DNA of 64,000 nt, from assembly GCA_003313425.1 (NCBI GenBank), contig NHZP01000074.1:62001-126000 (forward strand), in the 5' to 3' direction. This DNA is from Pseudopyrenochaeta lycopersici (taxonomy: Eukaryota > Ascomycota > Dothideomycetes > Pleosporales > Pseudopyrenochaetaceae). Both the position numbers and the translations under genes were made by a program. The notes under the pieces were generated by a model, which worked only from the letters and a program-made list of their open reading frames with translations, was not told the origin of the DNA and ran no database searches. Positions 34,343 to 46,060 of this stretch are shown here, in pieces (positions within the stretch are counted from its first letter, which is position 1; the number at the start of each line of letters is the position of its first letter).

Positions 34343-36559
34343 TTAAGCACCCGACAGCTCCTCGCCACCATGAGGCCTCACAACATCCTTTTTTCTAGAA
34401 ACAGACCTTGCAGCAGTTTTAAGACTGCTCTTCTTTCCTTTTTGGGACAATCTGAGAGTTTGTTTGAGTCGTTTTGCAGCCCTGCGAGCAGCCTGCCTGG
34501 CAGCTTGATTAGCAGCTTGAGCAGCTCTCTGCTTCTCCCTTGATAACCTGGCCTCAGCCCTGGCTGCACGCCTTAATGCAAGCTCAGTAGCCTTAATTTG
34601 CCTTTGCTGTTCACGATCTTTTTTAGCCTCAAGCTTTTGGTGTTAACGTTGCTCCTCCTTAAGTGTTCTAGCTGCCTAGCGATCACGTGCCTTCTTAACT
34701 TTCCTAGGTGACTAGAATACAGCACCACTATAATAGTCCTTATCTCGCTGTAATTAGAGAACCTTACCTAGCTTTCTGCGCTCTCTCTTATAGATAAGAG
34801 CGCCTCTTATAGCTGTTACTTTATGCTTAAGGATAGACTTTTTCGTGCAGATGTAGTAAAAGATCTAGCTAAGCTTTCTAGCTCTTTTATCCTCGCGATT
34901 TATAACAACCTAGCGCACTAGAGCCTCTAGTTCTCTCTAATTCTTAGCACTTAGCTTAGAGGACTTACTATTACTTATAGTATCCTAGATAGCTTACTTA
35001 GTATTAAACCTTCTAAGAATAACCTTAGGATTAAATAGTAATAGGCTAGTTACCTTAAAAGCCTTAAGGATAGCCTCTTCTTTAAATAAGGCCTTCTAGG
35101 CTGCCTTAAAAAAGGGGTAGAAGTCTCTTTTACTAATAGAAACTAGCCCCTAGCTCTCCTCTATAAAACGTAAGATCACCTAAGAGTACGCAGTTAAGAG
35201 AGGCTTAAACATACCTACGTTAAGAGGCTGTAAGCTATAAGTTAAATAAGGAGGATAGATAGCTAGGAGGATCTTATTTTAGTTACAGAAAGTAATAAAA
35301 TCTATAGTAATATGTTAGCGGGCAGCAGGCATGAGGAACTAGGTTGATTACTATCAAATGAGACACAAGGGAACTATATACCCTGTGAATGCTTATATAA
35401 CAGAGCACGTGAGAAGCTAACCGTGTTAGCTAACATAATATAAGATCTATAGCTATTAAGGATAAGTAATTAATAGGAGGATTAAGCTTTTACCTTTATG
35501 TTGTAATTAAACACCTGTTTTAGCTATGCTAGGCCTATATTATTGTTAGTCTATCCTAAGGTTAATAAGGTAAAGTAAGCTATATGCTCCTTAGGATTAA
35601 AGCCTTGCAGCTAGGTGTCTTAAAGCGAGGATAAGTCTGATTAAAAGATTAAGGCAGGATCTAGAGATAATCTATCTGCGCATATACAGGCTATTAACGT
35701 TATCTACTCTCTATTACTATCCTAGATAGTAGCCTTACGTTTTATCTTATAGTATAGCCTCTTACTAAACACCCTCTTTAACCTGCTTACTACTCCTAAA
35801 AAGAACCCCTTTTTATCTATATTTTAGGTATGTTAAGGCTTAACGCTGTATTACTTTATCTTATTACCTATAAGGTTAAAATAGAGGCTATACTTAGTAA
35901 AGGAATTAGCTTTATACTAGTTATTATCTATACTAGCTGCAAATTAAGAGATAAGATAGATGCTATGCCGCCTAATAAAGCGATTAACCTAGTAAATACT
36001 AATAGCTTTATTAGCTATCTGTAAAGTAAAATTTTATATTAGAGCCCTATTTAGTAGTAGGCCTCGCTAAGTAAGCTAGATTATATATTATATAAGCTCC
36101 TTTTCTTACTGTAGATAGAGATTTTGTTAATTCTGTTAAGGTTTCAATCCTTTCAGGTTACTAGACGCAGTTGAAAGGGTTCAATTCTTCCAAGTTACTA
36201 GACGCAGGTGAAAGGTAACTCTTACCTCTTACCTTTTACCTAGCTAGATAACTGGATCGGGACTAGCCTGCTCTAGCTTATGTATATAGGCAGCACCTCT
36301 CCCCCGAAGGTGAGAGGTATCTGCTATTTTGTCTATTTCCTTTTAAATTGAGTTTCTTCAACTAAGACTGTCCTAACTGTGCGTGTTAACTGCCTTACAA
36401 ATTCTAAGATTTAGTGTTCTAAGTGTTGCACACACCTTAGTGCCTCCGTGACAGCGTTAAGCGCTTAACGCTATGAGTAGCCGCTACCTAAGTGTAATTA
36501 ATTAGTTCTCCTGGCTCCAAGGCATTAATAGCTGCAAGCGCATCCTCGATTAAGCCCAT
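34343..36559 (-). pseudogene. Fot1/pogo-family transposase, broken by RIP
   Basis: The minus strand starts MGLIEDALAAINALEPGELI at 36,559, a typical N-terminus of fungal Fot1-like transposases (psq/CENP-B helix-turn-helix region). The middle part (35-36 kb) is full of stops. The C-terminal ~65 codons are intact, rich in Ala, Arg and Lys (AAQAANQAARQAARRAAKRL), and end at 34,343. Such tails are common in this family. DDE residues were not individually placed because the frame is broken. It would cut and paste the element at TA sites. Confidence 0.75.
36143..36216. repeat. 37-bp direct duplication
   Basis: Two units starting at 36,143 and 36,180, sharing GTTACTAGACGCAG and TGAAAGG. It lies within the N-terminal half of the broken pogo transposase. 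Confidence 0.8.
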
Positions 36560-36632
36560 ATTGGTTGAGATACGTAGGGTTGAGAAATTCGCGTTGATGT
36601 TCGGGACCGTGCATAACGCCGTCCCGTGCATA

Positions 36633-37333
36633 CCGTGGTTTACCCCGTTGTGCACAGGACGGCGTTATGCACGCATTTCCTCACCAAAATTCCATAAAAC
36701 CACCTACTTTTAAAGCTTAATATCTTTTTAACAGGCACTTTAAATAAAAAACTTCTAATATATTTTTTATATATATTATATAGGAGATTAATATTATATC
36801 TTTAGATTTTTAAAATTACTTAGATATACTTTTTTCTAAATTTTTCTCTAAAAATAGTAATTAGCTATAAAAATTTCTAATAAGCTAAAAGTTTTAAAGC
36901 TTAATAGTATTTTCTAATTTTAAATAAAAAATTAAAAAAAGCTAGTAATTCTTTAGTTATAGCTAAATATATATTTTTATACTTTCTTAAAATATACTTT
37001 CTAGAATAACTTAAGAACTAGATAATTTTTAAGAAAACTAATTTAAGATTTTATTATTATATAAAAGTCTAAAACTTTTAGCTTATTAGAAATCTTTATA
37101 GCTAATTACTATTTTAAGAGAAAAATTTAGATAAAAGTATATCTAAGTAATTTTAAAAATCTAAAGATATACTATTAATCTCCTATATAATATATATAAA
37201 AAATATATTAGAAGTTTTTTATTTAAAGTGCCTGTTAAAAAGATATTAAGCTTTAAAAGTAGGTAGTTTTGTAGAATTTTGGTGAGGAAATGCGTGCATA
37301 ACGCCGTCCTGTGCATAACGGGGTAAACCACGG
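36633..37333. mobile_element. Foldback/MITE element, 701 bp
   Basis: Long inverted arms: 36,633-~36,900 pairs with ~37,066-37,333. TA flanks at 36,631-36,632 and 37,334-37,335. The tips CCGTGGTTTACCCCGTTGTG match the terminal repeat of the pogo element beginning at 22,319. It has no coding capacity and is AT-rich inside with GC-normal tips, so it is a non-autonomous derivative of the pogo family. Confidence 0.88.
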
Positions 37334-37335
37334 TA

Positions 37336-38455
37336 CCGAGGCTCAACTCGTAACGTGCCGCACCACCTAGTGCACGCGACCACCTAGTGCACGCGCGCTA
37401 GGAAAACCACACTATCTCTATCTTTTTATTTATTATAGCTATGCTTATAAAGCTTTAATATATATATTTACTATATATACACTATTAATTAAAGAAAAAA
37501 TTATAAATTTTAAGCTTATATTTATAAAGCTATCTACCTTTTAAATTTTAGACTAAAAAGACTAGTTTCTTTAATAACTTTTTAAATAAGAAATCTATTT
37601 AAATAAAATATAGAATATAGAATTACAATATACTATATTATTATAAATAAAAATTATAGATTATAATAGTATAAGCTAAAGAAGTTATATAACTTTAAAA
37701 ATAGCTTTTATAGAAAAAAAGGAAAGTATAGTATAATTTTATTATATACGCTAATAAAATAACTTTTTTAATTAAAAAACTATTACATATAATAAGAGAT
37801 TAAAAATATAGTATTTTACTTTAGTAAAATATAATATTACTATAATTATATAAAATTTTATTAAAAAATTAAAGAAAAACTTAAATCTATAATATAATAT
37901 AAGAAATATAAAATTTTATACTTAAAGCTTTTTATAATAACTTTAAATTATATAAGATACTTATATTCTAAGTTTTAGAAGAATACTTAACTAAATACTA
38001 TAAGTATTATAAAAATAAAGAAAAAATACCTATAAAAATATAGTTTTTTAAGACTTTTAGCTATACCTTAATAGCTAAAGCTTAATAACTTTAAATATAA
38101 GCTTTAGATATATATATCTATAATAAATATACTTAAATTTTAAATTAATTATTATTTTCTTAGTATATTATAGAATTTTAAGTTTTTCTTTAATTTTCTA
38201 ATAAAATTTTATATAATTATAGTAATATTATATATTACTAAAATAAAATACTGTAGTTTTAATCTCTTATTATATATAATAGTTTTTAAATTAAAAAAGT
38301 TATTTTATTAGCTTAAATAATAAAATTATACTATACATTCTTTTCTTTCTATAAAAGCTATTTTTAAAGTTATATAACTTCTTTAGCTTATACTATTATA
38401 ACCTATAATTTTTATTTATAATAATATAGTATATTATAATTCTATATTCTATATT
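37336..38455. mobile_element. Second palindromic AT-rich element, truncated on the right
   Basis: Begins after TA with CCGAGGCTCAACTCGTAACG, then a 16-bp duplication CCACCTAGTGCACGCG (about 37,367-37,400). The AT-rich interior is a large inverted repeat: about 37,605-37,890 pairs with 38,170-38,455. The outer part of the right arm is missing where a solo LTR starts, so a deletion or rearrangement accompanied or followed that insertion. Confidence 0.7.
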
Positions 38456-38750
38456 TGTTGCAAACAACGCGCTGTGACCTGGGGTACGGTAGGCTCACGT
38501 GCGCGCTGACGTAGGAGCTTACCCTGGAGAGATACGTCTTTTGTGTGCATTCAAGGGCGCGCTCACGTGCAAGCTGATGGGCAAGCTCACGCAGGAGACA
38601 CCAGACTCACGTACGCGCTCGCGCACGCGTACACGCTGCTCACGCTCCTACCGTATAATGGCCCCTGTAATAGACCGTGCTCAGCTCTCCTTTATATAGC
38701 TGGCTCTCCTAAAGCCTCCTAGATAAAACAGTAGTCTATCTTATAGATTA
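38456..38750 (+). repeat. Family-A LTR, truncated at its 3' end
   Basis: Starts TGTTGCAAACAACGCGCTG, like 13,446, and follows it up to AGATTAC near 38,748, lacking the last ~65 bp. An internal deletion removes one of the CACGTG-containing units. No target duplication is found, as expected after truncation. Confidence 0.88.
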
Positions 38751-39045
38751 CATACTAAAATAAGAAAGTTTTAGCTTATTTAGAATTTCTATAAATAGCT
38801 TATATAAAAAGCTAAATTTTACTAGTATTTAAAAAAAGCTGCTTATATAATTTAACTAGATAAATTTAAAATTCTAAAGTTAATTTTGAAAATATTCTCA
38901 TTAAGAAATTTAAAAAAGTAGATAATTCTAATTAGTAGTTAAGTAGATATTAATCTCTAAAGTTAGTCTATTTTGCAGAATTTAGGTGTAAAAAGTGTTG
39001 CGTTACGTGGGGTGTTTCGTTACGGGGTGAACCTCGGTAAATCTA
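38751..39045. other. AT-rich remnant ending in a transposon terminal repeat
   Basis: AT-rich, no ORF. It ends GTTACGGGGTGAACCTCGG followed by TA (39,038-39,039). The complement CCGAGGTTCACCCCGTAACG resembles the left tip of the element at 37,336, so this may be the right end of that or a sister element. Confidence 0.45.
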
Positions 39046-39609
39046 ACGTGTCCCACAAGCGAGCGCCGCGCACAAGCGAGCGCCGCACCCCACCAAGTTT
39101 GAGCACCTCTACCAGCGTACTGCTCAACCATAAGTTTAAGTACTCTATAGATATTAATATGCAAGCTTAAGTAGCACCTATAGTACCGTTTTTACAGATG
39201 CGCGAGTTATGCCTAGTCTCTCTGCACCTTTTATAGCGCGATAGAGCACGGCTGCTAAGGCCTGATTGCTCCCTACTTTGACGCATTTCACGCCTAATCT
39301 ATTAATCAGCCTCTTATTAAGTAACTATATCCTCTCTAACTCCTTTTATTAAGACTCCTTACTTCTAAATCTACTTTCTCTTGCGCTGCTTTTACTAAGT
39401 TACTGCCTTATTAGCCTTCTTAAGGCTATTAATCCTACCCTCTATTAGCTTAGCTCTATATGCCCCTACTATAGCCCCCTTTATAAACTAATTAAGCGCC
39501 TTAATAATTAAGGCTAGTAATAAGCTCTTATGCTGTTAAACGCGATCGCTAATTAGAGTCAATTGAGCCTTAAACTCACGTGGGTTCCTTGGTGTTTGAG
39601 GCTCCCAGA

Positions 39610-39774
39610 GAGCTCCTTACTGAGCTCCTTGCTGGGCTCCTTACTCAGCTCCTTGCTTAGCTCCTATCTGAGCTCCTAGTTGAGCTCCTAATTGAGCTCC
39701 TAGCTGAGCTCCTAATTGAGCTCCTAGCTAAGCTCCTAGCTGAGCTCCTTCCCGAGCTCCTAACTGAGCTGCTG
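39610..39774. repeat. 12-bp minisatellite, about 13.7 copies
   Basis: Unit GAGCTCCTAVYT with variants. Because 12 is a multiple of 3, the minus strand can encode a tetrapeptide repeat of the type Q-L-G-A in the C-terminal tail of the pogo transposase. Confidence 0.92.
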
Positions 39775-39789
39775 GTAATAGCGTACGCA

Positions 39790-40390
39790 GCTGGACATCT
39801 AGCCTTAACAAGACAACGTCTAGCTGGAGAGGAACAAGGCCTGCTCCTCGAAATGCTGAGCGTATATTAACTGCAGTGAAAGCTTAATCAAATGCTGCTT
39901 TAAAGGCAGGCAGAAATTCAAGCTTAGTAATGTGGTTGATGTGGGCCTTAATTAAGCTCTCTATCTGGAGGCTGTACGCCTTCTTAAGAGGAGAGAAGCA
40001 GCTAACGTTAAGAGGCTGCAGCAGATAAGATGAGTGTGGTGGCATGCAGAGGGTATAGATGGCCAATTTATGCCAACCAGACCTCTACCACGCGTTGATA
40101 GCAGCTCATTAGCTATATCACGTATAGCTGCGTACGTAGGCAGAAATCCACGCTGATCTAGATTAAGTATATAATTAACTATCACCTCCTCTTCTAGCTA
40201 GGTAAGCTTCCTTAAGTTAGGCTGGCAATCGCGTCAAGTGGTAGTCCCAGCGCGTCAGCGACGGATTGTTCTTTTAGACACGTTAAAGATTGCTGCAGTA
40301 GGCTAGTTGCCACTAATTTAATGCGCATGAATAGCTAAGATAGCAAGCTGGATATCTGCTTCGTTTGAAGGCATTTGAAGAGCGTGGCGT
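39790..40390 (-). pseudogene. Pogo transposase, internally deleted
   Basis: Minus strand: IVNYILNLDQRGFLPTYAAI at 40,128-40,185 is the CENP-B/Tc5-type DNA-binding domain. Only ~100 bp further, MAIYTLCMPPHSSYLLQPLN (40,066 and down) is the end of the DDE catalytic domain. Between these, related proteins have some 150-200 residues including the first catalytic acids; here they are missing. A 12-bp minisatellite follows on the C-terminal side. It cannot catalyse transposition but may keep DNA binding. Confidence 0.75.
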
Positions 40391-40479
40391 TGAGCTATTG
40401 TACGTTGAGATGAGAGAGGTGCTCAAACTTGGTGGGGTGCGGCGCTCGCTTGTGCGCGGCGCTCGCTTGTGGGACACGT

Positions 40480-40822
40480 TAGTTTACTACAGAAACTATT
40501 AAGACTCTTAAGATTCTTAGTAAAAGTTAAAATAGAGAAATAACCTAGGTTATTACTTTATAACTCCTCTTTACTCCTCTTTACTTCTCTTTACTCCTCT
40601 TACCTCTTGCTTATAAATCTAATTTATAAGCTTAAAAGGATATTTTATCTTTTATTAGTTAGTTATAGTTTAGCTTAGTAATCTTATTTTATGTCTATAA
40701 AAGTAGGGCTTACCTCTACTTTTATTCTGTACCTAGCAACAATAAAATATATTTTATTATTACTTCTTAATCCTTATTAACGTTACGCTTCTTACTTATA
40801 TATTATATAAGCAGAATTACTA
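40480..40822. other. AT-rich spacer with CTCCTCTTTA repeats
   Basis: No gene. Pyrimidine repeats (ACTCCTCTTT, four copies around 40,560-40,605) and unassigned AT-rich sequence between two pogo elements. Confidence 0.6.
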
Positions 40823-42665
40823 ACGTGTTCTACTACTTAGTGGGCAACACCAGTTAGTGGGCCACCTCATCAACACTAACGCGCTTGCCCACACAATAAC
40901 TTAAATAGCCACGCAACAACAGCCTCTAGTAGCTCAAAAGGAGGGCTAAGTCCTTCTTACGTCTTAGGCAATTAATTTGTAATAAATTAAAAGTGTGCGC
41001 AGGGCTGCGCACCTGTTTAGTAACCCTTAAATAACGCTATAACAGCGCCTTAAAGGCTATTAGCCTTAACCTACTACTAACGCATAAAAACGTAAGCTAA
41101 CGCCTACTAAGGAATAGAGCCTTATTTAATAGATACTAGAGCTTAATTAATAAGGCTTTCTACTTTATATTATTAATGTACGTTAGATAAGAGACGCTCT
41201 TCTTACTATACGAGGCTAGTAGCCTCCTCTACCTTCTGTTAGTAAAAACTAGGTCCCTTATTTTATTAAGGCTTAATTAGAGCTTTAAATAGAATAGAAC
41301 TATAAATTCTACTTATAGCGCGTAAAATATAAAGATCTTATAAAGATAAATAGCTAGTATAGCTTTATAAGGGATATAATTTAGACGTATAAGATATTAG
41401 ATAAGAACACGTATAACTTTAATAAAACTACGTTTATAATAGGTATTACCTTATTATTAAAAGTTATTACTAGCTCTAATACTATTAGATAAGTAACTAT
41501 TATATAGCTTAGTAACTATAACTAGATAATAATAATTAAGTATATAAGCACTATAGGCTTTATACTACCTTCCTTTATTATTTTTAAGAGTAAGGTCTTC
41601 TAGGTATTATAGTATAGTCCTAAGCTTAAGCTACCTAGTAACTAGAGTATTAGTATAAGTAATAATAGATAGATAAATAATAACCTTAGCTTTACTTAGT
41701 TAAAGTATTTTAACGTCCTTATAGCCTTACGTATAATTAGAGGATATTACTTTTTTATACTAGATAGCTATAGTAGCTACGTAATACCTATATTTAATAC
41801 TTACTGCGTAGAGAGGAATATTATTACTCTCTATATACCTCTTTATACGTCTTCTAAGCTATAGCATCTTAATATTAGTTATATCTTACTTTTTAAGATA
41901 GTATATAAATAAGTAATAGATAGGCTTACGCGCTAATAGGTGTAGTTTATTAATAAAGATATATTTCTCTATATATATCTACGTATACGTATAACTATTT
42001 TCTTAGCTTTAAATATCTTTAGAGGCTTTTAGGTAATAAGCTTAGTCTTATTTTACTTTAAACGTGTCTTATTAATATTAATAGTTATCTATATACTATC
42101 TCCTCTATAAATAGTACCTATAGCTAAGGCTATTTAGATAATAAAAATACCTTATACTACTAATTAACTTAATTAATAGGCCTACCTTATATATAAGCTC
42201 TTTTAATATTAATTATAGAGCTCCTTAAGTAAAGCTCTTACTTAGCTTATTAAAGGCTATTAGCTAGCTATAAACTTAGCTATAATCTTAGTAGAAAAAA
42301 ATAGTAAACTTTATACCTTAAACACGCGTTTATAATATAGGAAGGATAAATAGTAGTAATATATTATAGCTAGAGGTGCCTTATAAGTTAAGGTAGGTTA
42401 CGCGTTAGCTATAGCTACTAAAATAGTCTTAAACTTAAGAGTAGAGGAGGAGGCTTCTTAGCCTTAGTAATAAGTCCTACTAACCTATACTAAATACAGA
42501 ACTTAAAGTTATAATTAGACTTTGTGTAGATAAAGATAGAGAGTAATACTACTATATTTACTTGTAAATTTACTGCGTGGTTGTCGCGTTTTCGTGCGTT
42601 TGTATCCGCCTGTTTTGATGAGGTGGCCCACTGACTGGTGTTGCCCACTGAGTAGTGGAACACGT
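40823..42665 (+). mobile_element. Pogo element, RIP-mutated, 1.84 kb
   Basis: Terminal repeats ACGTGTTCTACTACTTAGTG and the complement of CACTGAGTAGTGGAACACGT, extending about 50 bp (GGGCAACACCAGT, GGCCACCTCATC). The left flank is TA; the right flank reads TG, so the duplication is not perfect. The plus strand carries a broken transposase: NTYNFNKTTFIIGI at about 41,408-41,450 corresponds to the pogo motif N.YN.DETGF.IG, with the catalytic D and E altered by transitions. Size fits a full-length Fot1-type element. Confidence 0.82.
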
Positions 42666-42673
42666 TGACTATA

Positions 42674-43148
42674 CAGTCACATGAAAAAAGTTTCTTCCGC
42701 TAAGCGATTTTACACCAAAACGACTACTTTTTATACTAAAATTACTCGCTATCTACATATTTAATCCTTTTAAAAGTAATAATATTAATAAAACTTTACT
42801 AAAACTTTAGTTTAGTTAAGAGTAAAAATAAAAATAAAATTCTTTAATTATATAATATATCTTTAAAGATAAGAAAAATTAATTTTCCTTAAATTTGTAT
42901 GTAAAAAGCGACTGTTTCTGCTTTTTTTCTACCTTTTTTTATAAATAACTATACATACTACGCTTATAAGTATATATTCTAATATTTATAATTTTAAATA
43001 AAATAATAAGATATTATCTATGTTGATTTTTAATTTTAATATAATTTATTAAAAATCTAGGAAGTTAGGGTTATCTTATAATTAATAACTTTTTGGTGTA
43101 GTTTGGTGGGGAAAAAACTTGGCGGAAGAAACTTTATTCATGTGACTG
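42674..43148. mobile_element. MITE, 475 bp, TA target
   Basis: Terminal repeats CAGTCACATGAAAAAAGTTT and AAACTTTATTCATGTGACTG, TA on both sides (42,672-42,673 and 43,149-43,150). AT-rich inside and non-coding. Its right TA is shared with the next element. Confidence 0.88.
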
Positions 43149-43150
43149 TA

Positions 43151-45709
43151 CCGAGGTGGACGGCGTAACGAGCCAGACGGCGTAACGAGCCACTTTTCCC
43201 TAGTAAATCTGCCAAAATCCTATCTCTATTTCTATTTTTCTAGCTTCTTTTAATATATAAAAAGAAGAAGTCTTAATATTAAAAATATATTTTAAAAGTA
43301 GCTTTATAATCTAGTTAATTATAATATTAAAAATAAATTATTTAAAAAATATACTAATTTTTAATAATAATAAATAATATATTTTATAAAAATTTTTTAA
43401 GATAGCTTTAAAGCTTATATTATAGATTCTTAGATTTAAATAACTAAATAAATATATAATTTATTTATAATCTTATACTATATTTAATAAAGTTACATAG
43501 AAACTTTTATTAAGAGAAAAGTTTATATAAGTATATTATTATAGATAATCTATATATTTACCTAGCTATTTAAAACTAAGAATCTATAATATAAGCTTTA
43601 CAGCTATCTTAAAAAAATTTTTATAAAATATATTATTTATTAACGTCAAGCACCACCGAACCTACCACCCCACCGAACCCACCGAAAATGCTTGGCGCTA
43701 CTAACTTAGCTCATTCATTATTAGAACTATCACTATCAACAAGACTAGCTGTGCAATAAGTGCTTGCCTCTAACTCTTCTGAATTATCTGGACGGTTTCT
43801 ACACGTTATTTTGTTGTAGCTAGTTTCTCTACAGTTCCCACAGCGCCGAGCAGCTCGTTGAGGCCCTACTTAATCGTGCCTATATACGCGCCTTTTTTAC
43901 TAGATTATTACTTAATAATCTAGTAATACTTAATTCTGCTCTAGCCCTATACTCTAATATACCTCCCTTCTAGATCTGCTTCCTTTTACGCAATTTCTGT
44001 GCAGTTTACACTACTAATTACTCTTTAAGCTCCTTAATACAGGAAGCTTAAAGGTTAAACTAAACTAACAGACTATTACTGCCTCTAATAAGCTGCTTAT
44101 ACGCCTCCTAAGCTATACTAAGTAACTAAGTAAATTTACTTAATACTAGCTTTAATTAAGAGCTAAATTTAAACGAATTACTTAGAGTCTTTAATTACTA
44201 TAGCGTCTCTAGTAGTAGGGCTTAAGGCGGGGTATAGATACGTATATTAAGGCGATTAATTACTTAATTAGGGTTTATAGGAATAAGTCCTAACACCTTA
44301 AAGGCTGCTTTATAGTTAGCCTCTGTAAAAACACGTTTATATACGTCTTTAAAGGCTAGTAAGAAGCCTTCCTTACTAATATAGAAGACGCGCTTCTATA
44401 CTAAGTCTCTAACGTGTTAATTATATATGCGCTTTAGAGGAGAGAAATAAACTATATTAAGTAGCTAAAGGATATATAATAAGTATAATAGTATATAAAG
44501 CGTAAAGATCTTATTATTAAAGTAGTATTACTTAAAATCCTAGCTCTAGTAGCTCTTATAGCCGTCTAAAAGGAGGAGCCTATATACCTCTACTATACGC
44601 TCCTTTATATACTTATTAAAGTACTTTAACTACTTAAGGCTAAGTACGTTATTTATCTAGCTATTATTAGAGACTAAGACCTTCTAATTACGCAGGATAT
44701 CTACCTCCTTATACTACGCTAAAAGGTAAACTTTCCCTTTAAGGATAAGAAAAGGTAAGGTAGAGTACCTAGTAGCGTAGATACTTATAATAGCTATAAC
44801 TTACTCTTAATTACTTACCTAGATAAGCTTAAGCTATATACGCCTTTTAGAACTAGTAATAACTTTTAATAAGCTAGTAATTCCTATTTAAAAGCTAGTC
44901 TTATTAAAGTTATATATATTATCTAGGTAGACGCTATACTACTCTATTATATCTTAAACGCGTATAAACTACGCGTTTATCTCTTTAGGATCTTCCTTTA
45001 GTATCCTCTAACAGTCCTTTACTTAATTAAAAGCTATTTTAAGCTTCTCTATACGCGCTATAAATCTCTTAGTCTAATTCTTACCTACCTTCTTTACGCC
45101 CTGCGCCCCTAGTATATAATCTACTATATCTACTACCTCTAATAGTGTAGGTAGAAAGCCTCTTATATTAAGATTAAGAATATACTTAATAATTAAGTAT
45201 TCTTTAGTAGTAGTAAGGATACAGCTATTAGGTAGTATTTTAAGTTAAAATAGTACCCCGCGGGCGCGTTTAGTAAGAGTTAAGCGCTTTATATTAAAGG
45301 CTTTAGTAGTAGCTATATAGGATTTAAATTAGCTAAGATTATAACTTTAAAGAGTAAGCTGGAGTCTCCCTTTATATTAAACTAAAATCGTGTTATATTG
45401 CTTAGCTATTACGCGTTAATAAGTTATGTAGTAGTCTTGGCAGATTTCGGTGGGTTCGGTGGGGTGGTAGGTTCGGTGGTGCTTAACGTTATTATTAAAA
45501 ATTAGTATATTTTTTAAATAATTTATTTTTAATATTATAACTAACTAGATTTATAAAGCTACTTTTAAAATATATTTTTAATATTAAGACTTTTTCTTTT
45601 TATCTATTAAAAGAAGCTAGAAAAATAGAAATAGAGATAAGATTTTGGCAGATTTACTAGGGAAAAGTGGCTCGTTACGCCGTCTGGCTCGTTACGCCGT
45701 CCAGCTCGG
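43151..45709. mobile_element. Foldback/MITE element, about 0.7 kb, split by a pogo element
   Basis: Tips CCGAGGTGGACGGCGTAACG (left) and the complement of CGTTACGCCGTCCAGCTCGG (right), TA flanks (43,149-43,150 and 45,710-45,711). Each tip has a duplicated GACGGCGTAACGAGCC. The arms match inward for over 200 bp (left 43,151-43,400; right 45,490-45,709). Without the nested pogo (43,643-45,489) it is about 712 bp. It is inserted in a pogo transposase gene whose N-terminus remains at 45,711-45,867. Confidence 0.88.
43643..45489 (-). mobile_element. Pogo element nested in the foldback element, RIP-mutated
   Basis: Terminal repeats ACGTCAAGCACCACCGAACC and its complement (GGTTCGGTGGTGCTTAACGT), with the inner arms continuing through TACCACCCCACCGAACCCAC. 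TA flanks at 43,641-43,642 and 45,490-45,491. The minus strand holds broken transposase blocks, e.g. DNIYNFNKTSF near 44,910. 1,847 bp, the full-length size of the family. Confidence 0.85.
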
Positions 45710-45710
45710 T

Positions 45711-45867
45711 ATAATATAACATAATTCTTACCTACATGCCTGCCTCTGTGCCTCTTTGACAGCGTTAACCGATCGCAACCAAATTTTTTTGCATAATCTG
45801 AATAACGGAAACATTCGCCTATCCTCAAGGAATTTAAGGCGTAAATTGCAGCCTCAATATTCACCAT
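45711..45867 (-). pseudogene. N-terminal fragment of a Fot1/pogo transposase
   Basis: The minus strand from ATG 45,867 reads MVNIEAAIYALNSLRIGECF, then KFGCDRLTLSKRHRG: the N-terminal helix-turn-helix of Fot1-type transposases. The frame is cut at 45,711 by the foldback element. The rest of this gene was not found, so it is a remnant. Confidence 0.8.
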
Positions 45868-46060
45868 TTTGGTGAAGTTATCGCGTGTTGAAGATTGGAG
45901 GGTAGATGGGTGCGTATTCCTAGCCCTCAGATGATTTCCACTTGGCATTAGACTGACTGTATGATCTCAATGGATTCTCTTTGGGTTCGAACTATAGTCC
46001 GCTTTGATGAAAATATTGCAAGATACATTGTTACTGCCACTAAAGAGAGCCGAGTAAAAT
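45868..46060. other. Border between transposon block and gene cluster
   Basis: Ordinary composition returns here. It lies between the transposase fragment and the stop codon of the hydrolase; no separate gene. Confidence 0.6.

Larger units (their letters stand above)
22319..36630 (-). mobile_element. Fot1/pogo DNA transposon split by the Ty3 element
   Basis: The left terminal repeat (from 22,319) contains TATGCACGGGACGGCGTTAT and GCACGGTCC; the complement appears at 36,608-36,630, where the repeat stops at a TA next to a MITE. Excluding the nested retrotransposon, about 2.5 kb remains and encodes a minus-strand transposase (34,343-36,559). The left flank is TA. The last ~18 bases of the right repeat are missing. 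The MITE at 36,633 has the same terminal sequence and was probably moved by this family. Confidence 0.75.
39046..40479 (-). mobile_element. Fot1/pogo element with intact ends, 1.43 kb
   Basis: Terminal inverted repeats of over 60 bp, ACGTGTCCCACAAGCGAGCG then a second CACAAGCGAGCGCCGC unit, on both ends; TA flanks at 39,044-39,045 and 40,480-40,481. The ends are GC-rich and well preserved. It encodes a shortened minus-strand transposase. 1.43 kb is shorter than complete Fot1-type elements (about 1.9 kb or more), so it is internally deleted. Confidence 0.9.

Noticed and set aside
37336..39037. One TIR element spanning both CCGAGG-tipped ends
   Set aside because: The tips match only partly (CCGAGGCTCAACTCGTAACG against CCGAGGTTCACCCCGTAACG) and the interior right of the LTR does not continue the left arm; kept as two fragments.
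1..45700. tRNA or rRNA genes
   Set aside because: No tRNA-like clover sequence or rRNA stretch was recognised by eye in the AT-rich part.
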